A stretch of 64,000 nt of DNA from Massilibacteroides vaginae (lineage in GTDB: Bacteria; Bacteroidota; Bacteroidia; Bacteroidales; Tannerellaceae). Location of the stretch: NCBI RefSeq assembly GCF_900178525.1, contig NZ_FXDJ01000008.1:5001-69000 (forward strand), given 5' to 3'. Both the position numbers and the translations under genes were made by a program. Positions 42,166 to 51,546 of this stretch are shown here, piece after piece (positions within the stretch are counted from its first letter, which is position 1; the number at the start of each line of letters is the position of its first letter). The notes beneath the pieces were generated by a model. It was not told where the DNA came from and ran no database searches. It was given only the letters and a program-made list of their open reading frames with translations.

Positions 42166-43674
42166 AGATTTGGCTGTCTTTGTCGGATCGAGGGATAAGT
42201 TGCAAACATCTTTCCAACGCCCATCAAATCGCGCCTTGCTTAACGCATTGTCACGTACTTGCGAACCGGGATGTCCTTTTGCCAGATCGGCGGAATGCGC
42301 TGCTATTTTATGAGCGATCAATCTTTCTTTTATTGCATCTTTATCTGTGGATACTGTTTGATCCGAAATTAAAGATACACCCTGCCATGCTATTTGAGCT
42401 GCTCCGATAGCTGAAGCGATGTATTCTTGTCCCGGAGCAATGTCTGTACTTACCGGGCCCGCAGTGAAAAACGGTGTTTGTTGGCAGATGTATTGTTGCT
42501 CTTTTACGCTTTCTTTAATTTTATTAAGTGGGGTATGTCCCGGACCTTCTACGATAACCTGAATAAAATACTTCTCCTTCGCTTTTTCGGCAAGTTCGCC
42601 TAATATGCGTAATTCAGAAAACTGGGCAGCATCACTTGCGTCATAAATTGAAGCGGGGCGTAACGCACTACCTAATATTAGCGTGATATCATATTGTTTT
42701 AACACCTCGCATATATTGGAAAAATGCGTATAAAGAAAGTTCTCCTTATTATTTGTTTTCATCCAATTCCGGAGGAATATTCCGGCCGGCTCGGCGATTC
42801 CTGTTAAGCGTACCTCGGTTTGTTTCAGGTGTTTCTTTAATAAACCGGCATGAATAACGAAGCAATCCACGCCTTGTTCTGCTTGATTAATTAAAACATC
42901 ACGGAATGTCTCCCATTTTAATTTTTCAGGATCATCGCATTGCTTGAGCGCATCAAAAAGAGGAGTTGTACAGTATGGAACCGGGCTATTGCGTAATATG
43001 AGCTCTCGTGTATTAGTTAAATGGGCGTCGTCGTCATTTTCAATAAGTAGATCAGCTCCCCATTTGCAACGCCAGACAATTTTTTCTACCTCGTTTTCCG
43101 GCAGAAATACTTCTCTGCCATAACTAATCCGTGAAGCTACTTTCACCAGAAAAGTCTTACCGATAATCATTGGCTCAGCTTCCGGGTGATTGATGTTGGA
43201 TGGGATGACGGCACGTCCCGCAGCAATTTCCTTGCGTACAAAGTCCGGCGTAATGTGAGACTTTAAGCCAAGCTCTTCAACTTGTTGATTTTCGCGGATA
43301 GCTACATACTCCATTTCAGGTGTTATAACCCTACGTTTGGCATAATATAACTGAGTAATGTTTTTACCCTTCTTCGCAATAAAAGCATTGTTGATTTTTA
43401 TCTGGTCTTTTTTTCTGTTATTCCAGTCGTCTTTTATTCTGAGAATACCAAGTTGAGGAATAGTGTCCATTTTAGGGTCTGAAAAAGGACCGGTTGTATC
43501 ATAAAGTATTACGGGATTATTCTTCTTTACATTTTTAACCCCATTAATATCCGTCACAATTGTATCGGAAAGAGTAACCCTTCGTACTCCGACATGAATT
43601 TTGTTTTTTTCACCCGGGATATATTCTTTTTCAGATGCAGGAAAACTAATTCGTATATTTTTTTTACCAGCCAT
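42160..43674 (-). CDS. Divergent ThiC-family protein lacking the iron-sulfur motif
   Basis: A 504-residue homolog of phosphomethylpyrimidine synthase, the radical-SAM step of thiamin pyrimidine synthesis. Conserved: ITPEMEYVAIREN, INHPEAEPMIIG, ILRNSPVPY, EQGVDCFVIHAG, EGPGHTPL and AHSADLAKGHPG, the last two holding the zinc-ligand histidines of the family. Changed: NIGNSA is SRISYG, DLSTG is ENDDD, GDGLRPG is GSALRPA, and CYVTPKEHLGLP is SDQTVSTDKD. The protein stops at NLSLDPTKTAKSL, so the C-terminal CxxCxxxxC cluster motif is missing. No frame downstream restores it, and there is no room for a TPP riboswitch. It is probably not a normal ThiC; its role is unknown. Confidence 0.85.
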   Translation of the reverse strand: MAGKKNIRISFPASEKEYIPGEKNKIHVGVRRVTLSDTIVTDINGVKNVKKNNPVILYDTTGPFSDPKMDTIPQLGILRIKDDWNNRKKDQIKINNAFIAKKGKNITQLYYAKRRVITPEMEYVAIRENQQVEELGLKSHITPDFVRKEIAAGRAVIPSNINHPEAEPMIIGKTFLVKVASRISYGREVFLPENEVEKIVWRCKWGADLLIENDDDAHLTNTRELILRNSPVPYCTTPLFDALKQCDDPEKLKWETFRDVLINQAEQGVDCFVIHAGLLKKHLKQTEVRLTGIAEPAGIFLRNWMKTNNKENFLYTHFSNICEVLKQYDITLILGSALRPASIYDASDAAQFSELRILGELAEKAKEKYFIQVIVEGPGHTPLNKIKESVKEQQYICQQTPFFTAGPVSTDIAPGQEYIASAIGAAQIAWQGVSLISDQTVSTDKDAIKERLIAHKIAAHSADLAKGHPGSQVRDNALSKARFDGRWKDVCNLSLDPTKTAKSL

Positions 43675-43712
43675 AATTTCTAACCGTACCTAAAATGGCA
43701 ATTAAATTAAAT

Positions 43713-43752
43713 AAAAAAAACGTTGGGAAGTTTTATTTCCAACGTTTTTTTG
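43713..43752 (-). terminator. Terminator of the tRNA-Arg array
   Basis: AACGTTGG (43719-43726) and CCAACGTT (43739-43746) form a perfect 8-bp stem extended by flanking A/T runs. On the minus strand it directly follows the last tRNA and ends in T residues. Confidence 0.88.
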
Positions 43753-43826
43753 TGACCGCGACAGGATTCAAACCTGTAACCGGCTGATCCGTAGTCAGCT
43801 ACTCTATTCAGTTGAGCTACGCGGCC
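43753..43826 (-). tRNA. tRNA-Arg (anticodon ACG), copy 3
   Basis: A 74-nt cloverleaf: acceptor GGCCGCG/CGCGGTC with discriminator A, D-arm GCTC/GAGT, anticodon stem GCTGA/TCAGC around loop CTACGGA (anticodon ACG, reads CGN after A-to-I editing), and T-arm ACAGG/CCTGT with loop TTTGAAT. CCA is not encoded. It is the last of three identical genes, directly before the terminator. Confidence 0.96.
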
Positions 43827-43861
43827 ATTCTAAAAAGTTTAAACATTACTATGAATTGAAG

Positions 43862-43935
43862 TGACCGCGACAGGATTCAAACCTGTAACCGGCTGATCCG
43901 TAGTCAGCTACTCTATTCAGTTGAGCTACGCGGCC
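43862..43935 (-). tRNA. tRNA-Arg (anticodon ACG), copy 2
   Basis: Identical over all 74 nt to the neighbouring copies. Spacers of 35-36 bp on both sides are AT-rich and differ, so this is a real tandem array and not an exact long duplication. Confidence 0.96.
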
Positions 43936-43971
43936 ATTCAAAAATTGTTTAAACATGTCAAAGAGCAAATG

Positions 43972-44045
43972 TGACCGCGACAGGATTCAAACCTGTAACC
44001 GGCTGATCCGTAGTCAGCTACTCTATTCAGTTGAGCTACGCGGCC
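43972..44045 (-). tRNA. tRNA-Arg (anticodon ACG), copy 1
   Basis: First transcribed copy, 19 bp after the -7 box at 44065. Same sequence, folding and anticodon as the other two; CCA not encoded. Confidence 0.96.
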
Positions 44046-44064
44046 ATTACTCTTAATGCGAGTG

Positions 44065-44095
44065 CAAAGGTAGTATTTTCTTCTTTCCTCCCAAA
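44065..44095 (-). promoter_or_regulatory. Near-ideal promoter of the tRNA-Arg array
   Basis: Minus strand: TTTG (44092-44095), a 19-bp spacer and TACCTTTG (44065-44072). Both elements and the spacing match the Bacteroidota housekeeping consensus, one of the best matches in the window. Confidence 0.78.
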
Positions 44096-44117
44096 AGTTT
44101 AGGGCATCTTTTTCTTA

Positions 44118-45645
44118 TTAATCCAGCATCTTAGGGTTAAATAGCAGATAACCAATGTTCAATCCGAAATTGAAGTTGCGTTTGGGATAGCTATATCCGT
44201 TTGCATAGAGGCTGACTGAAGCAAAAGGAAGCTGAAGAACAAAGGCTGCTTCTCCCATATAATTGAATGATTTCAGAAATTCGCCATAATAAGGTGTATA
44301 AACGTTTCTGGTTTCGACAACGGATGTTTCTTTTTTTATCTCATAGATAGGGGCAAAGGCATAAAGGTCTGTTCGGAAATGTAACAATTTACTTAATTTA
44401 ATGACGGGAGAAATTCCGGCAGCCAAGTATTGATTTGCCCGGAATGCCTCATTAAAAATAATGACACTATGTGGTGTAGGCGTAAATGCCGGTGCTTGCA
44501 GTATGCTGGAGGTGTAGTTGTTCATTAGGTTCTTACTTGAGATAACTACTTCTGTCATTAAGCCGAGATTAAAGCGATCGCTCAATGTTTTGTAACTCTG
44601 CAAATGCCCTTTAATCATCAGCCAACTATGTGTACGTGTTTTATAGGTGTCTCTGTAAGAATGGGGAGCCGGATGAAATTTTTCAACTCCGGTTACGTAT
44701 TGCGAATTAATGAAAAGCTTTGTTCCCGTTATAGGATATTGTTTGGCATCGAGCGAATTCTTTTCGATATTTAATGATGAACTAAATAAGTCGTACGTGC
44801 TGCGATCGGTCGAAGAATTGGGAAATGAAATGTTTGAACTTTGATAGTACAGATCACTTGCCCGTCCATAGGTGAAGCCTACCTCTGCCTTTGCGGAGTT
44901 AAGAAAAGGAAATCCCAACTTTAACTTGGCGTAAATCTCTTTCTGCTTTATAATAGCAGGCACCACATCTTCGTAAAACAAAGATTGACTTTCCGAGTAT
45001 TTTCTAAAAGAATAAGCTGCCTGCAAATTAACATACATCGGAATGCGGGTTTGCAGATAAACTCTTCCGTTAAACAGCCAGCCGCTAAACGAATTACCCA
45101 TTTGAAAATTCGCGTTAAGATCTGTAGCGTAAATATCTATAGATTGATAGCCAATTCCGGCAAATAACTGATTGGCCTGATGAGACGATACATTCCCTCC
45201 GAATGAAACAGTCACTTCATCTTTGATGACGATATCCAGATAGAGGTCAAACTTCTTTTCTTTTCTATTATAAACCGCATGGGGGGTTATTTCTTTAATT
45301 TTAGACGCGGTCAACATCTTAAAATAGGCCCGACGGAATTCCTCCATCGTAAATTCGTTGTTGATGTCTCTATGCAACTGAGCTTCTATGTACTTCTTCT
45401 GTAGCTCTGACACCCCGGTAATGTAAATATTTTTAAAGATAAGCGGGGGCAGATTTTCCCTGTATTGTTTTCTGCGTTCATTTACTTCTTCAAGAGGTAC
45501 TTCGCGTGTTACTCTTTGTTTAATGGAGTCTATCTTTGTAAGTGTCTCTTTGTAGCCGATATCCATTAATTCTTTTGCTTTAGGGAAATCTAAAAGAGAA
45601 ACCGTAGAAAGATCGAATTTGATCATCATTCCTTCTTCTTCGGCA
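44118..45645 (-). CDS. C-terminal part of a patatin-Omp85 fusion (POTRA and beta-barrel), broken by artefact
   Basis: About 508 codons of an outer-membrane domain. After EEEGMMIKFDLSTVSLLDFPKAKELMDIGYKE comes a POTRA-like domain (about 80-125: IFKNIYITGVSELQKKYIEAQL) and a 16-strand-type Omp85/BamA-like barrel (VSFGGNVSSHQANQLFAGIGYQ onward) ending GYLLFNPKMLD. An apparent ATG at 45629 is internal, because the coding frame continues upstream into the adapter insert at 45640-45775. It is the 3' part of the patatin gene that ends at 45749. Such patatin-POTRA-barrel proteins (PlpD type) are single chains of about 750 residues in Bacteroidota. Confidence 0.85.
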
Positions 45646-45775
45646 ATCTCGTATGCCGTCTTCTGCTTGAAAAAAAAAAATATTTGATTATACAGATTGT
45701 GAGAGGGTCGGCAATCTCGTATGCCGTCTTCTGCTTGAAAAAAAAAAATATTTGATTATACAGATTGTGAGAGGG
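45640..45775. repeat. Two tandem 68-bp copies containing Illumina P7 adapter plus poly-A
   Basis: 45640-45707 and 45708-45775 are identical. Each has TCGGCA, the 24-nt reverse complement of the Illumina P7 flow-cell adapter (its last 20 bases are CGTATGCCGTCTTCTGCTTG), an 11-base A-run, and 27 bp of genuine gene sequence coding PSHNLYNQI on the minus strand. The adapter spans 45646-45669 and 45714-45737. This is sequencing-adapter read-through built into the assembly. Confidence 0.97.
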
Positions 45776-46504
45776 CTTGATGTTGCTTCCGGCAACTGCT
45801 GATCCGAATATAAAATCCGGTTGGAAAGCCTCACGCATCGGCTGCACGGGGAAGTTATCGTATATACCTCCGTCAAACAATGGAACGCCATCTTTCCAGA
45901 TTGGTTTGAAAACTAAAGGAAACGTCATGGATGCCCTTACAGCATCTCCTAAATCGCCATTCTTGAAAATAATAGGCTTTTTATTGTAAATATCAGACCC
46001 GACACAACGGAAAGGGACAAACAAGTTATCGAAATTCCATCCGGCTTTTGCTGTTGCCTGGGCAAACAAAGAAATAAAAGCCTGATTCATCTGGATGGGG
46101 TTTATTAAACTACCCGGAAGAATATTTGTGCGTACCTGAATGGAATCAGTGAAATCGATAGAAAAGTGGAGGAATTCAGGCGTAGGGTCCGGTTTTTTAA
46201 AGTAATAAATATAATCATCTTGTACCATGCCGGTTTGCCAGTAGGCGAACTCTTCGGAGAGTAATAAGGTCAGCATTTCTTCCGGAGTATATCCCATCGC
46301 ATAGAGACTACCGATAATCGAGCCTATTGAGGTGCCCGTAACATAGTCTATCGGAATATTGTTTTCTTCCAAAGCTTTGATTACACCAATATGAGCTGCT
46401 CCTTTTGCGCCACCTCCACTTAATACTAAACCTACCTTTTGGGCATTCATGTTTGTAGGAGCAACCAATAATAAAATCAATAAAACAAAGGAGTATCTGA
46501 TCAT
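45749..46504 (-). CDS. N-terminal part of a patatin-Omp85 fusion (patatin domain), broken by artefact
   Basis: 252 codons. A signal peptide (MIRYSFVLLILLLVAPTNMNA) is followed by the patatin domain with oxyanion motif LVLSGGGAKGAAHIGVI, nucleophile motif GTSIGSIIG (GxSxG) and catalytic Asp in LFDGGIYDNFP. ATG 46504 is preferred to 46525 because it starts the signal peptide. After SHNLYNQI the frame runs into adapter sequence and gives the well-known spurious FFFFKQKTAYEI peptide. The true gene continues into the POTRA-barrel half; a short linker is missing. Lipid hydrolysis or surface display of the patatin domain is the expected role. Confidence 0.86.
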
Positions 46505-46555
46505 AATTTCTATATTACTTTCCAAAAATAAAGAATATTCCGCTAATTGAAACAG

Positions 46556-46583
46556 AAAAGGCCACCTGAAATTAGGCGGCCTT
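46556..46583 (-). terminator. Terminator of htpG
   Basis: On the minus strand AAGGCCGCCT, a 6-nt loop and AGGTGGCCTT form a 10-bp stem ending in TTTTC, about 30 bp after the stop. A lone degenerate array box (ATAAAGAATAT, 46528-46538) lies just beyond. Confidence 0.8.
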
Positions 46584-46612
46584 GTTCTAATGTTCGTTTC
46601 GAACGCACTATC

Positions 46613-48664
46613 TTAACCGATCAACTGAACACTACGCTTGATAAATTTGCTGAGGGCTTCTCCTTTCAGCATACCGTTACTCAACAAAGCAAGGTCTATT
46701 AATTGGTTGATTAGCTTGTTGCTCGGAGCGTAAGACGCTAATATAGTGTTGTATTGACTGTCTAACTCCTCAATTTTACGGTCGGTAGCTTCCAGGTCTT
46801 CTTTTTCCTGTGTCGTAATTTCTTCTTGTTTTTTCTTTCCTTGCGTGTCACGCAGGTCGGCCTGGCGGGTTTTCCAGCCCTTCAAATCATTTGCAATTGG
46901 AGACAACTGTTCGTTGCAGGCTTGTTCGGTTTCGGTCAGTACCTTCTTAACCAATACATGATCCGTGTTTAGAACTAAACTGTAACTGTCCGGCATTTCG
47001 CCATAGAATGACATGCCGGGTTGCATGGCAGACATTTCACGCATTCGGCGCATATACTCACTTTGTGTCAACATTACCGGATTCGCGTTTTCGCCCAAAG
47101 CCTCAAATGTTACCATAAATTCAGCTTTATCCAGCTTAGGCATAGATGTTTTAAATACTTCAGTCAACGCCTTTTGTTGTTCGTCTGTTAACGATACTTT
47201 CCCGCTATCTTCTTTTCGGATGATGTTTTCAATGGTGTCGCTATCTACACGTACGAAACGCGTTTTTTCGAATTTCTGTTCCATCTGGCCAATCACATGC
47301 GTGTCTAACTGACCATCCATCATCAACACATTGTAGCCTTTATCTTTGGCTGCCTGAATATAGCTGTATTGATCGTCTTTACTGTTTGTGTACAGATAAA
47401 CCAGACTACCTTCTTTATCTGTTTGTTCAGATTTTACAAGTGTTTTGTATTCCTCAAAAGTGTAATACTTATTGTCTACATCTTTTAGTAAAGCGAATTT
47501 CGCACCACGATCATAGAACTTTTCATCACTTAACATACCGTACTGGATGAATAGTTTCAGGCTATCCCATTTATCTTCAAACTGCGTGCGGTCCGACTTG
47601 AATATTTCTTCCAAACGATCGGCTACTTTCTTGGTAATATGTCCTGATATTTTTTTTACATTCTGATCGCTTTGCAGATAAGAACGGGAAACGTTCAGCG
47701 GAATATCCGGCGAATCGAGCACCCCGTGCAATAAGGTAAGAAACTCGGGAACAATGCCTTCTACCGAATCTGTAACAAATACCTGATTGCTGTATAGTTG
47801 AATCTTGTTTTTGTTCAGGTCGATATTGCTCTTGATTCTGGGGAAATATAAAATACCAGTCAGATTGAACGGATAATCCACATTCAAATGAATCCAGAAC
47901 AAAGGCTCTTCGCTCATCGGATAAAGATCCTGATAGAACTTCTTATAGTCTTCGTCTTTTAGTTCGGATGGTTTGCGTATCCAAGCAGGTTTCGTATCAT
48001 TAATGATGTCGTCTGCCTCTGTATCTACGTATTTACCGTCTTTCCATTCCTGTTTTTTCCCGAAAGCTATTTCTACCGGAAGGAAACGACAATATTTTTT
48101 CAGCAGACCGCTGATTTTATCTTTATTCAGAAAATCCTTGTTTTCATCGTCTATGTAAAGAATAATATCCGTACCTCTGTCTGCTTTTTCTGTTTCTTCC
48201 AATTCATATTCCGGTGTTCCGTCACAGCTCCATTTTACCGCTGTTGCTCCTTCTTTATGAGATTTTGTTACGATCTCCACCTTTTTGGAAACCATGAATG
48301 AAGAGTAAAAGCCTAAACCGAAATGTCCTATAATAGCGGCCGCATTATTTTTGTATTTTTCTACAAACTCTTCTGCGCCTGAAAATGCAATTTGATTGAT
48401 GTACTTATCAATCTCTTCAGCGGTCATACCAATACCACGGTCGGAAATTGTAATTGTATTTTCATCCAGCTTAACACGAACCGTCAGATCACCCAGCTCT
48501 CCTTTGAATTCACCTACTGATGAAAGTGTTTTTAGTTTTTGTGTTGCGTCAACAGCGTTTGAAACTAACTCACGTAAGAATATTTCGTGATCACTATACA
48601 AGAACTTTTTGATAATAGGGAAGATGTTTTCCGAAGTAACACCTATGTTTCCTTGTTTTGCCAT
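46613..48664 (-). CDS. htpG: Molecular chaperone HtpG (Hsp90)
   Basis: A 683-residue bacterial Hsp90. The N-terminal GHKL ATPase domain has FLRELVSNAVDATQKLK, DRGIGMTAEEID and GHFGLGFYSSFMV. The middle domain contains the conserved NVSRSYLQSD. The C-terminal dimerisation domain is complete, with a Bacteroidota-type charged insertion (RDTQGKKKQEEITTQEKEDLEATDRK). It is cytoplasmic, folding client proteins with DnaK/DnaJ. It lies downstream of clpC on the same strand, separated by a terminator. Confidence 0.97.
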   Translation of the reverse strand: MAKQGNIGVTSENIFPIIKKFLYSDHEIFLRELVSNAVDATQKLKTLSSVGEFKGELGDLTVRVKLDENTITISDRGIGMTAEEIDKYINQIAFSGAEEFVEKYKNNAAAIIGHFGLGFYSSFMVSKKVEIVTKSHKEGATAVKWSCDGTPEYELEETEKADRGTDIILYIDDENKDFLNKDKISGLLKKYCRFLPVEIAFGKKQEWKDGKYVDTEADDIINDTKPAWIRKPSELKDEDYKKFYQDLYPMSEEPLFWIHLNVDYPFNLTGILYFPRIKSNIDLNKNKIQLYSNQVFVTDSVEGIVPEFLTLLHGVLDSPDIPLNVSRSYLQSDQNVKKISGHITKKVADRLEEIFKSDRTQFEDKWDSLKLFIQYGMLSDEKFYDRGAKFALLKDVDNKYYTFEEYKTLVKSEQTDKEGSLVYLYTNSKDDQYSYIQAAKDKGYNVLMMDGQLDTHVIGQMEQKFEKTRFVRVDSDTIENIIRKEDSGKVSLTDEQQKALTEVFKTSMPKLDKAEFMVTFEALGENANPVMLTQSEYMRRMREMSAMQPGMSFYGEMPDSYSLVLNTDHVLVKKVLTETEQACNEQLSPIANDLKGWKTRQADLRDTQGKKKQEEITTQEKEDLEATDRKIEELDSQYNTILASYAPSNKLINQLIDLALLSNGMLKGEALSKFIKRSVQLIG

Positions 48665-48724
48665 AATAAAAACGTGCTATATTTATATTGAATATTATTA
48701 TTTGTATACTGCCCAACTAAAAGC

Positions 48725-48758
48725 AAAAAAAATGCCAGACATGACTGCCTGACATTTT
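48725..48758 (-). terminator. Terminator of clpC
   Basis: On the minus strand AATGTCAGGCA, GTCA and TGTCTGGCATT form an 11-bp stem with two wobble pairs, followed by a T-run. It lies 20 bp after the clpC stop. Confidence 0.85.
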
Positions 48759-48778
48759 GACTTGTTTTACCGACAACC

Positions 48779-51364
48779 TTAAGATTGCTCTGTGGCTACC
48801 TTGGTTACTTCGGTTGTTATCTTCTGGTTTTCCTTATCAAATCCAACCACAATTGTATCTCCCTCGCTAACAGAGGCCCGGATGATCATTTCTGCCATTT
48901 CGTCCTCCAGGTATTTCTGGATAGCTCTTTTCAGCGGACGCGCGCCAAACTGTACATCATAGCCTTTTGAAGCGACAAAGTCTTTCGCGTCATCCGTAAG
49001 TTGAAGCGTATACCCCAATTGAGACACACGTTTATATAAACCGGCCAATTCAATGTCGATAATCTTATGAATCGCTTCTTTGTCAAGCTGATCAAACATG
49101 ATTATATCGTCGATACGATTCAGGAACTCAGGTGCAAAAGCCTTGTTGAGTGCTTTTTGGATAACACTGCGCGAGAAATCCTTATCTACTTCATCGCCGG
49201 TTTGTGCGCTGAATCCTACACCACGTCCAAAGTCTTTCAACTGACGCGTACCGATGTTGGATGTCAGGATCAGAATCGTGTTCTTAAAATCGATTCGTCT
49301 GCCAAGACTGTCAGTCAGGCGTCCTTCGTCGAGCACCTGCAATAACAGGTTGAACACATCGGGATGCGCTTTTTCTATTTCGTCAAGCAGCACAACCGAA
49401 TACGGTTTTCTGCGTACCTTTTCGGTCAACTGACCACCTTCTTCATAGCCCACATATCCCGGAGGTGCTCCGATAAGGCGTGATACCGCGAATTTTTCAA
49501 GGTATTCGCTCATGTCGATACGAATCAGGGAGTCGGCAGAATCAAACAGATATTCGGCCAGTTTCTTTGCTAAGTGTGTTTTACCCACACCGGTAGGGCC
49601 GAGAAACATGAACGTTCCGATCGGTTTATTCGGGTCTTTCAATCCCACGCGGTTTCTCTGAATCGCTTTAACGATCTTTTGAACCGCCTCGTCTTGACCT
49701 ACAACTTTCTTTTTCAGAATCTCTGCCATTTCAAGCAGTTTCAGATTTTCCGCTTTTGCGATACGCTGTACCGGTACGCCGGACATCATAGCTACTACTT
49801 CGGCTACTTTCTCTTCATCCACTGTTTCGCGATGTTCCTGCAATTCGCGTTCCCATTTAGCCTTTGCTGCCTCAAGTTGAAGCAAGAACTGACGTTCCTT
49901 GTCGCGGAAACTGGCTGCAAGTTCAAAGTTTTGCGATTTAACCGCGGCAATTTTCTCCTGCTTGGTTTCCTCTATCTTTCCTTCCAGTTCTTCCATGCTC
50001 TTAGGAACCGTGATGTTAGATATATGTACGCGCGAACCGGCTTCGTCCAACGCGTCTATCGCCTTGTCCGGAAAGTTTCGGTCACTGATATATCGCTCCG
50101 TCAACTTTACACAAGCTTGCAAAGCATCATCAGTATAAATCACATTATGATGTTCTTCATATCTTTCTTTGATGTTCTGAAGGATCTGCAATGTTTCTTC
50201 GGCCGTAGTAGGATCTACAATTACTTTTTGGAAACGACGCTCCAAAGCACCATCCTTTTCGATATTCTTACGATATTCGTCTAATGTAGTTGCCCCGATA
50301 CACTGTATTTCACCCCGGGCAAGTGCCGGTTTCAGCATATTGGCCGCATCCATTGAACCGGAGGCCGATCCCGCGCCCACGATTGTGTGAATCTCGTCAA
50401 TAAACAAGATAATATGCGGGTTCTTTGACAATTCATTCAGGATTGCTTTGATCCGCTCTTCAAACTGTCCTCTGTATTTTGTGCCGGCAACTATTGACGC
50501 CATATCAAGACTGACAACACGTTTGTCGAACAAAATACGGGATACTTTGCGTTGCACAATGCGCAGTGCCAATCCTTCTACAATGGCGGATTTACCTACG
50601 CCCGGTTCGCCGATCAGCACCGGATTGTTCTTCTTGCGTCGACTTAAAATCTGGGCAAGCCGTTCGATTTCTTTCTCACGACCAACAATAGGATCGAGCC
50701 TGTTTTCGGAAGCAGCCCGCGTCATGTCTGTACCGAAATTGTCAAGCACAGGTGTGTCATTCGGAGATTTTGATTGTGCAGAAGAAGCTGATGAAGACTG
50801 TGATTGAGATGATTCTTTACGAGAAGAGAAACTGTCGTCCTCATCATCGTCGTCGTCATCGGTATAACCATCACTTATTTCGTCTATTTCGATATCTTCC
50901 TCATCGTCGTGCTCCAAGCGACCAATAGCCGTTCCTGTTGCCAGGTTGTTAAATAAATCACGATAGAAAACGCCGTATTCGTTTAATATACGGGCAGCTA
51001 CATTGAACTGTTCCTTCAGAATCGCGAGAAGCAAATGCTCCGTGTCTGTATGATCACTCTTAAACATGCGAGACTCCAGCATACTCATTCTAAGTACACG
51101 TTCGGACGTCTTACTGATTGCGATCTCGTTCTGGATGGGTGTGTCTGTATCTATTGTGTTTTTAATTTCCTCTTCGATCTGTCTTTTTATAGCGGATATA
51201 TTTATATTCAATTCCTGTAACGCTTCAATAGCTCTTCCTGTTCCATCTCGCAGGATGCCCAACATGAGATGTTCTGGTCCAATATAGCTGTTTTGAAGCC
51301 TGGTGGCTTCCTCTTTGCTATACTCTATCACATCGATCACCCTTTTGGTGTAATTATTCTTCAT
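48779..51364 (-). CDS. clpC: ATP-dependent Clp protease ATP-binding subunit ClpC
   Basis: An 861-residue Hsp100 unfoldase that feeds proteins to ClpP. Two Clp-N repeats (about 1-145) precede an acidic Ser-rich linker. AAA1 has Walker A GEPGVGKS and Walker B FIDEIHT. The middle domain has a UVR-like segment ([20 protein letters not shown]). AAA2 has GPTGVGKT and LLDEIEKAH, and a ClpB-D2-like C-terminus follows. The frame extends 25 codons upstream, but the -7 box TAAATTTG at 51395-51402 lies within that stretch, so ATG 51364 ([17 protein letters not shown]) is the start. Confidence 0.95.
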   Translation of the reverse strand: MKNNYTKRVIDVIEYSKEEATRLQNSYIGPEHLMLGILRDGTGRAIEALQELNINISAIKRQIEEEIKNTIDTDTPIQNEIAISKTSERVLRMSMLESRMFKSDHTDTEHLLLAILKEQFNVAARILNEYGVFYRDLFNNLATGTAIGRLEHDDEEDIEIDEISDGYTDDDDDDEDDSFSSRKESSQSQSSSASSAQSKSPNDTPVLDNFGTDMTRAASENRLDPIVGREKEIERLAQILSRRKKNNPVLIGEPGVGKSAIVEGLALRIVQRKVSRILFDKRVVSLDMASIVAGTKYRGQFEERIKAILNELSKNPHIILFIDEIHTIVGAGSASGSMDAANMLKPALARGEIQCIGATTLDEYRKNIEKDGALERRFQKVIVDPTTAEETLQILQNIKERYEEHHNVIYTDDALQACVKLTERYISDRNFPDKAIDALDEAGSRVHISNITVPKSMEELEGKIEETKQEKIAAVKSQNFELAASFRDKERQFLLQLEAAKAKWERELQEHRETVDEEKVAEVVAMMSGVPVQRIAKAENLKLLEMAEILKKKVVGQDEAVQKIVKAIQRNRVGLKDPNKPIGTFMFLGPTGVGKTHLAKKLAEYLFDSADSLIRIDMSEYLEKFAVSRLIGAPPGYVGYEEGGQLTEKVRRKPYSVVLLDEIEKAHPDVFNLLLQVLDEGRLTDSLGRRIDFKNTILILTSNIGTRQLKDFGRGVGFSAQTGDEVDKDFSRSVIQKALNKAFAPEFLNRIDDIIMFDQLDKEAIHKIIDIELAGLYKRVSQLGYTLQLTDDAKDFVASKGYDVQFGARPLKRAIQKYLEDEMAEMIIRASVSEGDTIVVGFDKENQKITTEVTKVATEQS

Positions 51365-51394
51365 AGCGTTTATTATTATATATGTAATACATTG

Positions 51395-51402
51395 CAAATT
51401 TA
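51395..51402 (-). promoter_or_regulatory. -7 box (TAAATTTG) of clpC
   Basis: TAAATTTG on the minus strand, 31 bp upstream of ATG 51364, fits TAnnTTTG and decides the start. Confidence 0.6.
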
Positions 51403-51546
51403 GTAAACTAACACTTAGTAGTATCAAAATCTGTGCCATTAATGTTTCAATGGCTCATAAATAGAATTTATATAATTAAAATTACTTCGTTTTAACGACA
51501 ATTCCTATACTTTATAATGAATAAAAGATTCGAATGTTTTTATATA

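Noticed and set aside
42160-43674. ThiC truncated by a frameshift
   Set aside because: No other frame downstream encodes a CxxCxxxxC segment, and several internal motifs are also changed, so divergence is more likely than a simple error.
43675-43752. TPP riboswitch upstream of the ThiC-like gene
   Set aside because: Only 78 bp separate the gene from the tRNA, filled by a terminator; no thi-box sequence is visible.
43753-44045. tRNA cluster as an integrated-element attachment site
   Set aside because: No integrase, partial tRNA duplicate or atypical cargo is present around it.
44118-45629. Independent outer-membrane gene starting at ATG 45629
   Set aside because: It lacks a signal peptide, its frame continues upstream, and it begins in the middle of a known patatin-Omp85 architecture.
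45626-46525. Patatin gene with a genuine basic C-terminus and a natural tandem repeat
   Set aside because: The repeat contains the complete Illumina P7 adapter and poly-A, so the C-terminal residues after LYNQI are not biological.
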